From Garcia nutans (taxonomy: Eukaryota > Streptophyta > Magnoliopsida > Malpighiales > Euphorbiaceae), in the NCBI GenBank assembly GCA_947685225.1, contig CANTUV010000037.1:28663001-28727000 (forward strand): a stretch of 64,000 nt of DNA, read 5' to 3'. A program made the translations under genes and the position numbers. The notes under the pieces are model-generated. The model did no database searches. It was not told where the DNA came from and was given only the letters and a program-made list of their open reading frames with translations. Each line of letters opens with the position of its first letter. Position 1 is the first letter of the stretch. Shown here one piece after another: positions 1 through 9,714 of this stretch.

Positions 1-1913
1 CGCTAAAATAGCTGATGAAAGTGGAAAAAAAAACAGCCAGTTGCAGGTAGCTTTTTGGAGACAATAGCAAAAGTGTCCTTAAAAACAATGGAAGCAGTTG
101 GCACCCTCAAAAGTCATTGCTTGAATGCACTCCAACTTAGGTTATACACCAAAGCCAAAGCCACCCTCTATTCTCTCATCATTTTTAGCACTGTAACTTT
201 GTAAGTTGTGAGAGAAAAGGGAAAGGAATCTTTCACAACATGCAACAAGGATAGAGTAATGACTTACAAATTTCTGCCTTTGACAATACATAAGCTTTAT
301 GCATAACTAATTGAATTTATTAATAAAATAAAAAATTTGAGTTGACTTGTCAATTCAATTTAAATACCAAAACAACAAAAACAACTAGACAGGAAAAAAT
401 ATATGCTTTTGATATAATGTTTGCTTCTGGTTCGATTTTCGCACACAATAATGTATTGTTTGTATTTAATTATATTCAACTTAAATGGTTAAAATTTATG
501 TATCTCAAGCACATTTTCTATTTCACAAGAATTTAAAATGCATGTTGCTAAAGTATGAAGTCATCAAGCTGGCATATAAAAGATTTATTTTCAAAGTTCT
601 TGTAATTATATTCAACTTAAATGGTTGAATTTTTCTCTTATTGTTGAGCTGAAACACAGTTATTAATAGTCACATCGCTACTCCATTCTCATGTTCATCA
701 TTTCTTTGAAATTATTGTAGTTAATTAATGTCACATTGGTTCTAGCAAATTAGTTTGTGAATAACCTCACAGCATTCAACAACATTGTTGTTAAGTGCAT
801 TAAAGTCCACATATCTACCCCTAATACTAAAAGGTACAGCTATTTTCATGGTTAATAAATTAAAGAAAAGAGCAAAGACCAACCAGTTGAAGAAAACTAA
901 GGCCACTCTTATAATACATGTGTATATATATATATATATGCCCAAAGTCACAACATAAATGATACGTTCATAAACTAAAAAACTCCCAATATTTCCACCT
1001 TATACCCTCAACTTCATCAATCAACAATTGACCACAAGCACTTCGAAATATCCCTAAATCATCATAGCTTATTGTAAAATAAAATAAATATTTAAAAGAT
1101 ACAAATGAGTTAACAAAACTTACAATACTTGTGAAGTAATGTAAACTTGCCTTAACTATCACAAATCCTGCAAACTTTTAACAATCAAACCTAAATCAGT
1201 AAATATTAGCATTTGAAATTAACAAAACGAAAAAAAAATACAGAGGAATATATTCGTGCAAATTAAATCTCCATTGTCTATTAAATCCTTCTAACTGAGC
1301 TTTAGAGAAAAAAATAAAATTTCAATTCAACTTGGAATGTATAAAAGAAAATTTTCATTTCTTACTACCATTGTGAGAGAAAGAGAGACAGAGGAAGGAA
1401 GTTATCTAAATATATCTTTGCAAAAAATATATATCTTCATACATTCAGAGAAAGTGCTACAAGCATCAGACAAAAAAAAAATAAGAAGAAAGAGAGAGAA
1501 GGCAATAAGTCAAGAGGAAGCCAAAAAGGAGGAATTGGTGAGTATTCCAAACTAAGTCACATATCCTTAATTAGTCATCTTAACCTTGTTATTATGAGTT
1601 AAAAATATAAACCAATGTCTATTTTTATCAATTAAATCCAAAATTTAGAACAGACCAATAAAGAATAACCAACACATAACATTTAAGAGCTAAAGGATCC
1701 GTGCTTATATGTTTATGCAGAACCTATCTTATGTAAAAATTGATCAAAAACATAGAATGAAATTAGTAAGGGCTGCAATTGGTTGCTGCTACTTTAAAAC
1801 CTTAAAAACAAAACTGAATTTCATATAAACAAAGAATGAATCAAACAAACTTAGCAAACATGTATTTTAGGGCAGGAAGTGAACTAAATCTTAATAAAAA
1901 TTTTCAATTGGCG
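1..1913. other. AT-rich non-coding sequence, no gene recognised
   Basis: No frame longer than about 70 codons with recognisable protein content is present on either strand. The stretch holds a short TA microsatellite near 929-942 and purine-rich GAGA-type sequence around 1374-1505. A GTGAGT splice-donor-like hexamer follows a purine-rich open stretch near 1540, but nothing else supports an exon there. It may be intron or intergenic sequence of the locus represented by the mini-exon at 6369-6407. Confidence 0.5.
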
Positions 1914-2124
1914 GTGCTGGGTTTTTTCAAAGTACATACATATAACAGGTGCTGAGTTTTTTCAAAGTATATACATATAAAATGTGCTGGGTTTTTTCAA
2001 AGTATATACATATAACAAGTGCAGGGTTTTTTCAAAGTATATACATATAACAGGAGCTGGGTTTTTTTTAAAAGAATATACATATAACAGGTGCTGGGTT
2101 TTTTCAAAGTATATTCATATAATA
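1914..2124. repeat. Tandem repeat, six copies of a 35-bp unit
   Basis: Copies begin at about 1914, 1949, 1984, 2019, 2054 and 2091. Each starts with a variant of GTGCTGGG, then a T tract, CAAAG and a TATATACATATAACA-like tail. The first five are spaced exactly 35 bp apart; the fifth carries a small expansion that makes the last step 37. Copies differ by a few substitutions, so this is an aged minisatellite. No coding role is apparent. Confidence 0.9.
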
Positions 2125-2529
2125 ACTGTATTGTTTATGGAAAACAATATGTGCATACATATATCAGTTGAGCTGTTACGTTTTAAAAGAAAATAATATA
2201 TATATGTTTAAAGGTTTATCACTGCACAAGTTTGGCTTTTATTTGTTTAAAAAATCGTAAAAACATGCACTATAATTATTTAATTAACACCTTGCATAAG
2301 AAGAATGAGACCCATAGACAAGTCAATGCATAGTATAAGAATGCTAAAACTTGGATAAAAGTCAAGTAAAGAAGTAAAGAAAACATAGTTAGACAATCAA
2401 ATTGTTTGACCATATCATGGAGCAATGACTTAATATCTATTTCCTATATTCTGAATGCTATTCAATTTTAGCATCTCAAATTCTAAAATTAATACCTACA
2501 TTACTCACTACTATCTCATTACTTAATGA

Positions 2530-2632
2530 GATAATTCATTAACCTTTGTTTACAAGATAACTTTGATAATTCATTAACCTTAGTTTACAAGATAACTTTG
2601 ATAATTCATTAAACTTAGTTTACAAGATAACT
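2530..2632. repeat. Tandem triplication of a 35-bp unit
   Basis: Three consecutive near-identical 35-bp units, each starting GATAATTCATTAA and ending TTTACAAGATAACTTT. They differ at only a few positions (CCTTT, CCTTA and ACTTA after ATTA). Its sequence is unrelated to the 1914-2124 array. No function is visible. Confidence 0.85.
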
Positions 2633-2965
2633 TTTCCTAAAGACATTGGCCATAACAGCCATCAAATTGTCAACTCATGGACCTTATAAACCAAATGACC
2701 AGTCAAATTTTCCTTCATTTCAACAAATTGACTTGACCTTTCCAAGTCAATAAACTTGAAATGATAGCCCAAGTGTTCAATATACTTTTCCAAGTTTCCA
2801 ATTTTGAAATGTTGCTCAATCAATAAATTAATTTAAAAATTAAATGGTAAAAACCTGACCAAAAATGGACAAAATATAATTTTTTTTCTTTAAAAAAAAA
2901 AGCTCTCCTACTGCAGTCATGAAGAGGACTTTTGCCTTGCAGTAAACTTTGCTCCTAAAACTTTT

Positions 2966-3416
2966 TGTTACAAAGCCAGTACAGGTTTATACTCGGTCCA
3001 AGAACAAAACAGCCACACAACGCCCTTTGAATTAGTCAAATTATGTTGCTTATTATGTTGCTTATTTTTCTTTCCAGTTTACTATCATTCCTGTTTTACA
3101 GGAGGGTGTTCCTCCATGTTCTAGTTATTGTTAGTAGTTGAGGAGGGTGTTCCTCCATGTTTGAGGTTATGCTCCTATGATGTAGGAAGGTAGTTATTTT
3201 TCTTCCTGTATTTAATCAATAATCATCAATAGAAGAGTATGCTTCCAAAATCAATCAAGTCTTTGAGCACTTAGTCTCAAGAGGTTATAGGCTCCCTCTA
3301 TTGAGCCAATTTATTAATGCCCAGAGGCAAGAAGAATTCTAACCTAAACACTCAAACACCATCCAACCCTTCCTTACCTAGACCCATAACCCGATCTTCA
3401 ATTAGGGACACTAACA
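2966..3416 (+). repeat. 5' LTR of element A (451 bp)
   Basis: Begins TGTTACAAAG and ends GACACTAACA, identical in length to the copy at 5613-6063. The two differ by an A/G near 3092 and a G/A near 3270. An internal duplication of AGGAGGGTGTTCCTCCATGT occurs twice about 50 bp apart, each copy containing the inverted repeat GGAGG/CCTCC. The gag start codon (3317) lies inside this LTR, 100 bp before its end. Confidence 0.95.
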
Positions 3417-4441
3417 TTTTGGTATCAGAGCCCACAGTTATGGGCGATTCTGTTCAGGATCAACTCAACAAGCTCTTGACCATTGTGTTAGCTGAGCAGC
3501 AAGCTAACAAAGACCGCTTTGCTCAAATGGATCAATTGCACGCCAAAATGGACGCCATGTCCTTAGAATTGGAATCAGCTAAGAAAGGTTTTCAAGCCAG
3601 CAGTGCTGATAGTCCAATGCCCACACGACATGTCAAGGAAATTTCAGGTACTTCAGGCTCGGAAAATTCTGGCAGCCGCTCCGTTGTTCCAAAGTTCACT
3701 AAACTGGATTTTCCCCGCTATGATGGCCTGGACGACCCTTTAGGGTGGTTATCTCGATGCCAACACTTTTTCAAACACCAGCAGATACCTGAAGAGGAAA
3801 AAGTAAGTTTGGCTTCCTATCATTTAACTGGTATTGCTCAATTATGGTTCCTGCAGCTCTTGGACGAAATTCCAGACCCCACTTGGGAGGAGTTTACGCA
3901 GCAATGTAACCTCCGCTTCGGCCCTCCTATCCGCAGCAACAAATTGGGTGAATTGGCAAAATTGAAACAAACAGGTTCTGTTGCTGATTACCAGAACCGA
4001 TTTGAAGCCTTGGTGTCGCAAGCTGGTTCTCTAACTCAACTTCAGAAGGTCCAATTGTATCTCAGTGGCTTGCAGGACTCCATTGCTGTGGAGGTTGAAC
4101 TCCATCACCCCAATGATTTAGTGAACGCAATGAGCATCTCTCGGCTGTATGAACGGAAGCTTTTTCCACGTTCTTCAGCTACTCGTGATTTCCACCGCAG
4201 CAACCACAATCCAGATTTTCGTGGCAACCGATTGGTGAAGAAGTTAACCCCAGAAGAGATGGATGTTAGGCGGAAAAGGGGTCTCTGTTTTAACTGTGAT
4301 GAACAATTTGTTCGGGGGCACCAGTGCAAAAAACTCTTCTGGATCGATTTGGAGGAGCAAGAGGAGGGCGCTGATCTGCAACCAAATTCTGAAACTGAGC
4401 CGCCAGAAATTTCTCTACATGCTATTACTGGACTGGTATGA
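3317..4441 (+). CDS. gag: Gag polyprotein of element A (374 aa)
   Basis: Structural capsid/nucleocapsid protein of a chromovirus. The first ~34 residues (MPRGKKNSN to SSIRDTN) are encoded in the 5' LTR and the frame continues through the primer site. Residues about 125-290 form the retrotransposon gag domain, with the conserved block around FPRYDGLDDPLGWL and a QLWFLQLL segment. A zinc knuckle follows near residue 325: CFNC, then GHQC. The tail reaches EISLHAITGL, which in complete relatives leads into the aspartic protease. Here the frame hits TGA at once because of the internal deletion. The stop overlaps the start of the next frame (ATGA, 4438-4441). No internal stops are present. Start chosen as the first in-frame ATG; use of an LTR-encoded start is inferred from the open frame. 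Confidence 0.9.
   Translation: MPRGKKNSNLNTQTPSNPSLPRPITRSSIRDTNILVSEPTVMGDSVQDQLNKLLTIVLAEQQANKDRFAQMDQLHAKMDAMSLELESAKKGFQASSADSPMPTRHVKEISGTSGSENSGSRSVVPKFTKLDFPRYDGLDDPLGWLSRCQHFFKHQQIPEEEKVSLASYHLTGIAQLWFLQLLDEIPDPTWEEFTQQCNLRFGPPIRSNKLGELAKLKQTGSVADYQNRFEALVSQAGSLTQLQKVQLYLSGLQDSIAVEVELHHPNDLVNAMSISRLYERKLFPRSSATRDFHRSNHNPDFRGNRLVKKLTPEEMDVRRKRGLCFNCDEQFVRGHQCKKLFWIDLEEQEEGADLQPNSETEPPEISLHAITGLV
3420..3431 (+). other. Primer-binding site, initiator Met-tRNA type
   Basis: TGGTATCAGAGC, complementary to the 3' end of plant initiator methionine tRNA, starts three bases after the 5' LTR end. It lies inside the gag reading frame, so these bases are both primer site and codons. Confidence 0.95.
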
Positions 4442-5682
4442 AGAAATATGTACGTGACTTTGTTCGTGCTTGTGATGTCTGCCAACGCCACAAAACAGCC
4501 TCTCTCCAGCCTGCTGGACTTCTGCTTCCACTGCCAATTCCAATGCAAATCTGGGCTGACATCTCTTTGGATTTCATCGAGGGTATCCCAACCTCGCGGG
4601 GGAAGAATGTTCTCTTAGTGGTTGTGGACAGGTTCTCCAAGTATGGGCATTTTTTGCCTTTATCTCACCAATACACAGCTGTAAGTGTTGCTCGCTTATT
4701 TTTTGACAACATTTTCAAGTTGCATGGGCTGCCAGAAACGATGGTTAGTGACAGGGATGTGACCTTTACTAGCACTTTTTGGAAGGAACTATTCCGTTTG
4801 AGTGGCACAAAGTTATGTTTCAGTTCTTCCTATCATCCACAGTCCGACGGACAAACCGAGGTGGTGAACCGTACAATAGAGATGTATCTTCGCTGTTTCA
4901 CTAGTTCTACACCATCAAAATGGATTGACTGGCTGTCTTGGGCTGAATTCTGTTACAACACCAGCTTTCACTCCTCTCTGAAAGCCACTCCTTTTGAAAC
5001 AGTTTATGGCCGTCCACCTCCAAGATTGCTTTCTTATTTGCCAGGTAGCTCTTCCATCGAAGCAGTGGATTCTGTTTTGCAATCCAGAGATGAAATGCTT
5101 TTGCTGCTTCGACAAAATCTCCAACGAGCTCAGAATCGTATGAAGACAACTTATGATCAATCTCATCGTTCTCTGGAGTTTCAGGTTGGGGATAAGGTTC
5201 TCCTGCGTTTGCAGCCTTACCGACAAACATCATTAGTTCACAGGAAGAACCAAAAGCTCTCTGCAAGGTTCTATGGTCCCTTTGTTGTACTTGAGAAAGT
5301 TGGTTCCATGGCTTACAAATTGGACCTTCCGGATGACTGTAAACTTCACCCTGTTTTTCATGTTTCAGCACTCAAACCATACTTTGAAGGGCATGTCACT
5401 CCCACTGTTTCACTACCTGCTGCTCCATCTGCACCTTCTCTTTTTCCTTTAGCAATTCTGGGTCAACGTGAGAGAGGAGGTTCTAAACAGGTCCTGGTTC
5501 ATTGGAATAATTCCTCCCCTGCCGATGCTTCTTGGGAAACGGTCCAGTCTCTTTCCGACAAGTTTCCTGATTTCAAGCTTGAGGACAAGCTTCTTGCGGG
5601 GACGGGATGTAATGTTACAAAGCCAGTACAGGTTTATACTCGGTCCAAGAACAAAACAGCCACACAACGCCCTTTGAATTAG
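4438..5682 (+). CDS. pol: Truncated pol: integrase core and chromodomain (414 aa)
   Basis: Residual C-terminal part of a chromovirus polyprotein. It opens with MKKYVRDFVRACDVCQR, the second half of the integrase HHCC zinc domain: the two cysteines remain and the histidines are lost. The catalytic core keeps D-D-E: Asp in DFIEG, Asp in SDRD, and Glu in GQTEVVNR. A typical GPF/HPVFHVS linker follows, then a chromodomain at about residues 340-385 (QVLVHW, then DASWE). The last ~20 codons lie within the 3' LTR and end at TAA inside it. The frame is -1 relative to gag, and its ATG overlaps the gag stop. Family knowledge: the chromodomain targets integration to heterochromatin marks. Without RT it cannot make cDNA; whether this frame is translated is unknown. 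Confidence 0.9.
   Translation: MKKYVRDFVRACDVCQRHKTASLQPAGLLLPLPIPMQIWADISLDFIEGIPTSRGKNVLLVVVDRFSKYGHFLPLSHQYTAVSVARLFFDNIFKLHGLPETMVSDRDVTFTSTFWKELFRLSGTKLCFSSSYHPQSDGQTEVVNRTIEMYLRCFTSSTPSKWIDWLSWAEFCYNTSFHSSLKATPFETVYGRPPPRLLSYLPGSSSIEAVDSVLQSRDEMLLLLRQNLQRAQNRMKTTYDQSHRSLEFQVGDKVLLRLQPYRQTSLVHRKNQKLSARFYGPFVVLEKVGSMAYKLDLPDDCKLHPVFHVSALKPYFEGHVTPTVSLPAAPSAPSLFPLAILGQRERGGSKQVLVHWNNSSPADASWETVQSLSDKFPDFKLEDKLLAGTGCNVTKPVQVYTRSKNKTATQRPLN
5596..5610 (+). other. Polypurine tract of element A
   Basis: Purine-rich GCGGGGACGGGATGT lies just before the 3' LTR start at 5613, the expected site for plus-strand priming. It is also inside the chromodomain reading frame. Confidence 0.75.
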
Positions 5683-6063
5683 TCAAATTATGTTGCTTAT
5701 TATGTTGCTTATTTTTCTTTCCAGTTTACTGTCATTCCTGTTTTACAGGAGGGTGTTCCTCCATGTTCTAGTTATTGTTAGTAGTTGAGGAGGGTGTTCC
5801 TCCATGTTTGAGGTTATGCTCCTATGATGTAGGAAGGTAGTTATTTTTCTTCCTGTATTTAATCAATAATCATCAATAGAAGAGTATGCTTCCAAAATCA
5901 ATCAAATCTTTGAGCACTTAGTCTCAAGAGGTTATAGGCTCCCTCTATTGAGCCAATTTATTAATGCCCAGAGGCAAGAAGAATTCTAACCTAAACACTC
6001 AAACACCATCCAACCCTTCCTTACCTAGACCCATAACCCGATCTTCAATTAGGGACACTAACA
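5613..6063 (+). repeat. 3' LTR of element A (451 bp)
   Basis: Second terminal repeat, nearly identical to 2966-3416, followed by the duplicated target CTTTT at 6064-6068. It contains the pol stop codon at its left end and a copy of the first 34 gag codons at its right end. Confidence 0.95.
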
Positions 6064-6272
6064 CTTTTTCAATGCAAGATTCAAGGAACATGACAAGGAT
6101 TTCTACAACCATAAAAGGCCACGAATTAAATAATCAAGCCAACTTTCAAATATCACATTCTTTGGTTACTCTGTCTTGGCTCAATTTTATAATATTTATT
6201 AAAATTTTGTTATCTGATATTAAAAATCAAAGAAATGGTAGTTCAAACCACTTCAAATTTCATTTAGCATAA
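5964..6272 (+). pseudogene. Gag N-terminus in the 3' LTR reading into flanking DNA
   Basis: The 3' LTR repeats the gag start, so a 102-codon frame opens with the same MPRGKKNSN leader. After SSIRDTN at the LTR end it runs into host DNA (TFSMQDSRN onwards) until a chance stop. This follows from the LTR carrying coding sequence and is probably not a functional gene. It could make a chimeric peptide if the LTR promoter drives outward transcription. Confidence 0.6.
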
Positions 6273-6368
6273 GTAGTCGCTTTCAAAGAAAAAATGTATT
6301 TATTAATTTAAGCAGACAAAACCAATTTAACAACAAAAAAAAGGAAGAGCAAAAAATTGTTTACTTAC

Positions 6369-6407
6369 GTCCCAGAGAAGGCAAGAATCCCAGCTATTAG
6401 AAGTCCC
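6369..6407 (-). CDS. Mini-exon resembling DUF423/TMEM256-like protein
   Basis: On the minus strand a pyrimidine-rich tract ending TTTAG precedes a 39-nt segment that is followed by a consensus donor GTAAGT (6368-6363). Read in the phase that skips one base it encodes GLLIAGILAFSGT, a glycine-rich hydrophobic stretch. I recognise this as close to the transmembrane motif around GGLL..GI..FSGT in plant DUF423 (TMEM256-like, UPF0382) small membrane proteins. The phase implies a preceding codon ending in G, which fits the usual second glycine. The rest of the gene was not found: element A lies 0.3 kb downstream in gene direction, and the remaining exons may be outside the window or lost. Alternative: a chance resemblance or a pseudogene fragment. 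Confidence 0.45.
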
Positions 6408-7204
6408 CTAAATTGAGGCAAAAGAGAAAAAGAACAAAATTCAAAGAAACATTCCTTTTACATACAAACACTTCAAGTGATATTATGTGTGTGTGTCTGT
6501 GTGTTTTACTAAAGACCACTAATGACAAACATCTGAATTTCTAGAAAATCACAATAGCAATTTCATAATAGTAAAGCTTTAGATAAAACACACTTAGCTA
6601 GCATGTCTCTACAAGCAACGCCATATCCAAAGACCCTTCTAAAAAGACAAGAACAAAACCACTTCAACAAATTTCAACACTGCAACAAAATCCAACAAAA
6701 CACAACAAAATCCACAAACCCACTTTAACAAAAACCCCTAAAACCCAACAATAAGAACCCTAAACTCGAAACTCCCAAATGTACCAACTAATAAAATAAA
6801 AAAATTTACACTTTAAAACCCAACACTAGAAACCCCAAAATTTTAAAAACCCTAAAATCGTAAATCTTAATAAACTTTAAAATCAAATCCAAATAGAAAA
6901 CACATACTTCATCCATATAACAAAAACAAACAAATTAAAATGAAAACATTAAATAAGTTGAAAAGAAATATTTACCAAAATCAACGCCGAAGAAAAACAT
7001 ACATTGTCCCAAAGAATATATTGATAAGAGATGGAGAATCAGAAAAGGGGAAGAGATGGAAATGGAGAATGAGAAATCAAAAAGGAAAACTCAAAGGAGA
7101 AACAATATAGATGAAATTAGGGCGGGGGGGAAACATAAAGACTAGTGGGAAAAATGAAAAAAATTGGGAGGAAAAAATTCTAAGTGGGGGTTATATATTA
7201 TACA
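6408..7204. other. Non-repeat sequence next to the mini-exon
   Basis: AT-rich sequence with no protein-coding frame. It holds a GT microsatellite near 6487-6503 and several AAACCCTAA-like telobox motifs at 6735-6855, common in plant leader and first-intron sequence. Read on the minus strand, the part near 7000-7140 is pyrimidine-rich, like a 5' untranslated region. This would suit the upstream part of a minus-strand gene, but no upstream exon could be identified. Confidence 0.35.
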
Positions 7205-7886
7205 TAGCGACAAAAATACCCTTAATTGTTAACTAAAAAACCGTCTACATTTGTTACAGTAAGCAAACTTCTGTCGTTATAACACTCAATAACACTGCTG
7301 CTAGCCTAATGGAATTTTTTTAAAAATTATTTTATGTCGGAAAAAAACTGATTCACTACTTTTTACAGACTTTGTGACCGAAAACAAAACTGTCGCAACA
7401 TTTTCTTTTCAATTTTACAAGTAACGAAATTTTTCATTAATTTAGCGACGAAAATGAAACAATTCATCGCTATTTGTAACAAAACAACTAATTCGTCTCT
7501 GATTGCAATATATTTTTTTTTATCGCTAATTGAGTTGAATATAAATATTATTTAAGTAAACTATTAACGACGAACATAGTGGTGTCGCTAATAGCAACAC
7601 CTATTTCTCTCATAAATTAGTCAAAAAAAATTCCGTGCCACGTTCGTACCGTACATTTGTAATGGAACTATTTTGGTAACAAAATTCCTTTACAAATGTG
7701 TCGCTAATGCATTATAAATATGTTACAAAATTATTGCCGCCAATATTTTCGACTATATTTTTCCTTGTCGTTAATATCTGTCGCTAATCTAGTTGCCTGT
7801 AACTATTTGGTTACAATGTTGTTACAAATTTGTAACAAAATTTTTCATTATAAAAGTGTGTCACTATTTAAGGCTTTTTTGTAGTG
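7205..7886. mobile_element. CACTA-like transposon remnant (3' end)
   Basis: Rich in TAGCGAC/GTCGCTAA motifs, like the subterminal repeats of the intact CACTA element at 18267-19763. It ends TTTTTTGTAGTG at 7886, the inverse of a CACTAC terminus. A candidate opposite end, CACTACTTTTT, lies at about 7353 but matches only over six bases. It abuts the truncated 5' LTR of element B, so it or a deletion removed the LTR start. Confidence 0.6.
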
Positions 7887-8016
7887 ATACTAAATAATTG
7901 GAAAGAAAATTCATTTTGGTATTAAGATTTTAAATGAGGAATTTTTATAGTTGGACCTCTATAGCACTCAGGTATTCTATGTATGGATTTTATATATAGA
8001 GTATTAGGGTGTTACC
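7887..8016 (+). repeat. 5' LTR remnant of element B
   Basis: The last ~130 bp of the LTR, ending GGTGTTACC. It aligns with 18136-18265 through shared blocks such as TTTTTATAGTTGGAC, then TAGCACTC. The upstream ~2.2 kb of this LTR is missing at the CACTA-like remnant. Confidence 0.8.
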
Positions 8017-8181
8017 TTTATTTTTATATTAGAGACTAAGTTTGAAATTATTAATTTAGGTGGGTTTAAAAAAAAAGGGATTTTAAATTGTGATTTGAAT
8101 TGTAAAACATGCATATGTATTAGTACCTATATTAGTCTCTAATGTAGTAATATTTATGTGTTGTGACAAATATGCATTGAG

Positions 8182-9390
8182 ATGGCTTCTGGGACACGTA
8201 GATCAGAGGAGGAGAGTGTTGAGAGTAATACTCCAAGTGAAGGAAGAGTGGAGGCCATTTTGGAAGCTAGTGTAGAGGGTGCTTGAGAGGCTTCATTGGT
8301 AGCCAAACCAGTGGCACATGATCCTCCTCCGGTATGGATGCAGCAGATGGTGGAGTATTTTCATCATATTCTAGCACCTCAGCAGAGTAGAAAGTATGAC
8401 AAAGCTTAGGAAATATGGAACCATAGATTTTATTATTACTACCAATCTAGCTGAAGCAAAACAATGGTTGGATGGGATGGAACGAGCCTTTGTACAGCTG
8501 GAGGCTATAACAGAAGAAAAGTTTGATTATGTTATTTCTTTTACTGCAGGCAGATGCCTACGATTAGTGGAAGACAATTACACATGGTCCAAATAGACCA
8601 TTATTGTTGACCTATGATGATTTCTAGTAGAGTTTGAAGAGAAATACATGCCCAGGGATTATAAGGATGAGAAAAAGAAGGGGTTTCTGAATCTTAAGCA
8701 GGGAGTGAGATCTGTGATAGAGTATGAGAATGAGTTAATGTCATCAAGTAAGTATGCTAGTAGGATTGTTTCAAATGAAAGGTACATGTGCATGAGATTT
8801 GAAGAAAGGTTGAAGCCTACTATCAGATGCCACGTAGCAACAGTACAATATGAAGTTTTCTCTAGTTTGGTATTAGTAGCTAGGAGTGTGAAGAAAGCTC
8901 AAGAGGTTGTAGCTATTACAGTTGGGGAAGGAGTAAGGGTAAAAGATCTCAGTTTGAGGTAGTCATCATCCTATAAGAGAGGTTAAGGGAATCCTTCACA
9001 GAGATTTGGCATGAGCCAAGGACAGTCTGGTAGGTCATTTTAGCCGAGGCAGAGGCCTACATCATCAGTAGCTAATGCCTTGCACCTATTTTTAGATATC
9101 TACTCATCATATGTGTATTCAATGTGGTAGGGAACACAAGGGCATTTGTTGGAAGGCTTCAGAGGGTTATTTCAAATGTGGATATAGAGACAACTATGTT
9201 AAAGATTGTTAAGAGCTACCAGAGGCTAAACAAACAGAGACTGTTATGTCTAGGTTTAGTGTCAGAGGAGGCAAAGGTGGCACAAGTGCAGAGCAGGTTC
9301 TAGTTAGGAGGGGATTCAATATCAATGGGCAGACTAGAGGAGTCAGAACTTCACAGAGGGTTTATGTGATTTAGAGGAAACAGAATGTCA
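8182..9390 (+). pseudogene. gag: Degenerate gag of element B
   Basis: Starts at ATGGCTTCTGGG (8182), matching the gag start of element H in position and character, and stops after 34 codons. Later pieces match the gag domain: LRKYG, then EAKQWLDGMERAF at 8405-8500, and the EKYMPRDY block at 8640. Two zinc-knuckle-like segments lie at about 9115-9215 (CGREHKGICW, then CGYRDNYVKDC). Several in-frame stops and frameshifts rule out function. Confidence 0.85.
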
Positions 9391-9399
9391 TAAATATAA

Positions 9400-9714
9400 T
9401 TGTTGGTAAATTTTCTCTACTTGGTATTACTATTCATACATTGATTGACTCTGGATTGACTCATACATATATTAGTACATCTGTTATGCCTGTTGGCGAC
9501 ATGTATTTTGAGTCTTTAGAGTATGATGCGTTAGTCAATAATCCTTTAGGGCTTAGTGTAGTTGGTAGTAGGGTGTACCAAGATTATCTGGTATTGGTAC
9601 ATGATGAGGAGTTTTTAGGTGACTTGATTGAGATGCCATTTACAAATTATAATCTCATTTTAGAGATGGATTGATTATCTAGATATCAGGCTATAGTAGA
9701 TTGTTTATGAAAAC
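9400..9714 (+). pseudogene. Protease fragment of element B
   Basis: The active-site region reads LIDSGLTHTYIS at about 9441, followed by a conserved stretch with GDLIEMPFTNYNLILEMD. A TGA follows, and the frame is interrupted at about 9714 by nested LTR sequence. Coding similarity to the homologous protease of element H resumes after 12874. Confidence 0.85.

Larger units (their letters stand above)
2966..6063 (+). mobile_element. Element A: young, internally deleted Ty3/gypsy chromovirus
   Basis: Complete insertion bounded by two 451-bp LTRs that start TGTTAC and end CTAACA, flanked by the 5-bp target duplication CTTTT (2961-2965 and 6064-6068). A primer-binding site complementary to initiator Met-tRNA follows the 5' LTR, and a purine-rich tract precedes the 3' LTR. 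I count two differences between the LTRs, so insertion was recent. The interior keeps gag and the integrase core plus chromodomain. Protease, reverse transcriptase, RNase H and the start of the integrase zinc domain are missing, joined at about 4436. Chromodomain type and primer site fit the Reina/Galadriel/Tekay group of chromoviruses; the exact lineage is not settled. It cannot be autonomous. Confidence 0.95.

Noticed and set aside
968..1162. Minus-strand frame ending DEVEGIRWKYWEFF
   Set aside because: Looks protein-like over ~25 residues but matches no family I know, has no splice context and lies in AT-rich sequence.
1337..1555. 72-codon frame followed by a GTGAGT donor-like site, possible first exon
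   Set aside because: Low-complexity basic composition, no recognisable motif, no matching acceptor or second exon.
1914..2124. 35-bp regularly spaced repeats resembling a CRISPR array
   Set aside because: Plant DNA, repeats are contiguous with no unique spacers: an ordinary minisatellite.
4105..5371. Antisense frames of 100-150 codons across gag and pol of element A
   Set aside because: Shadows of the real plus-strand gag and integrase frames.
6690..6860. AAACCCTAA-like motifs as a telomeric repeat tract
   Set aside because: Scattered and irregular, not tandem (TTTAGGG)n; better read as telobox-type motifs in leader or intron sequence.
7353..7886. A complete small CACTA element bounded at about 7353 and 7886
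   Set aside because: Only six terminal bases are complementary and the flanking triplets do not match; kept as a remnant with only the right end defined.
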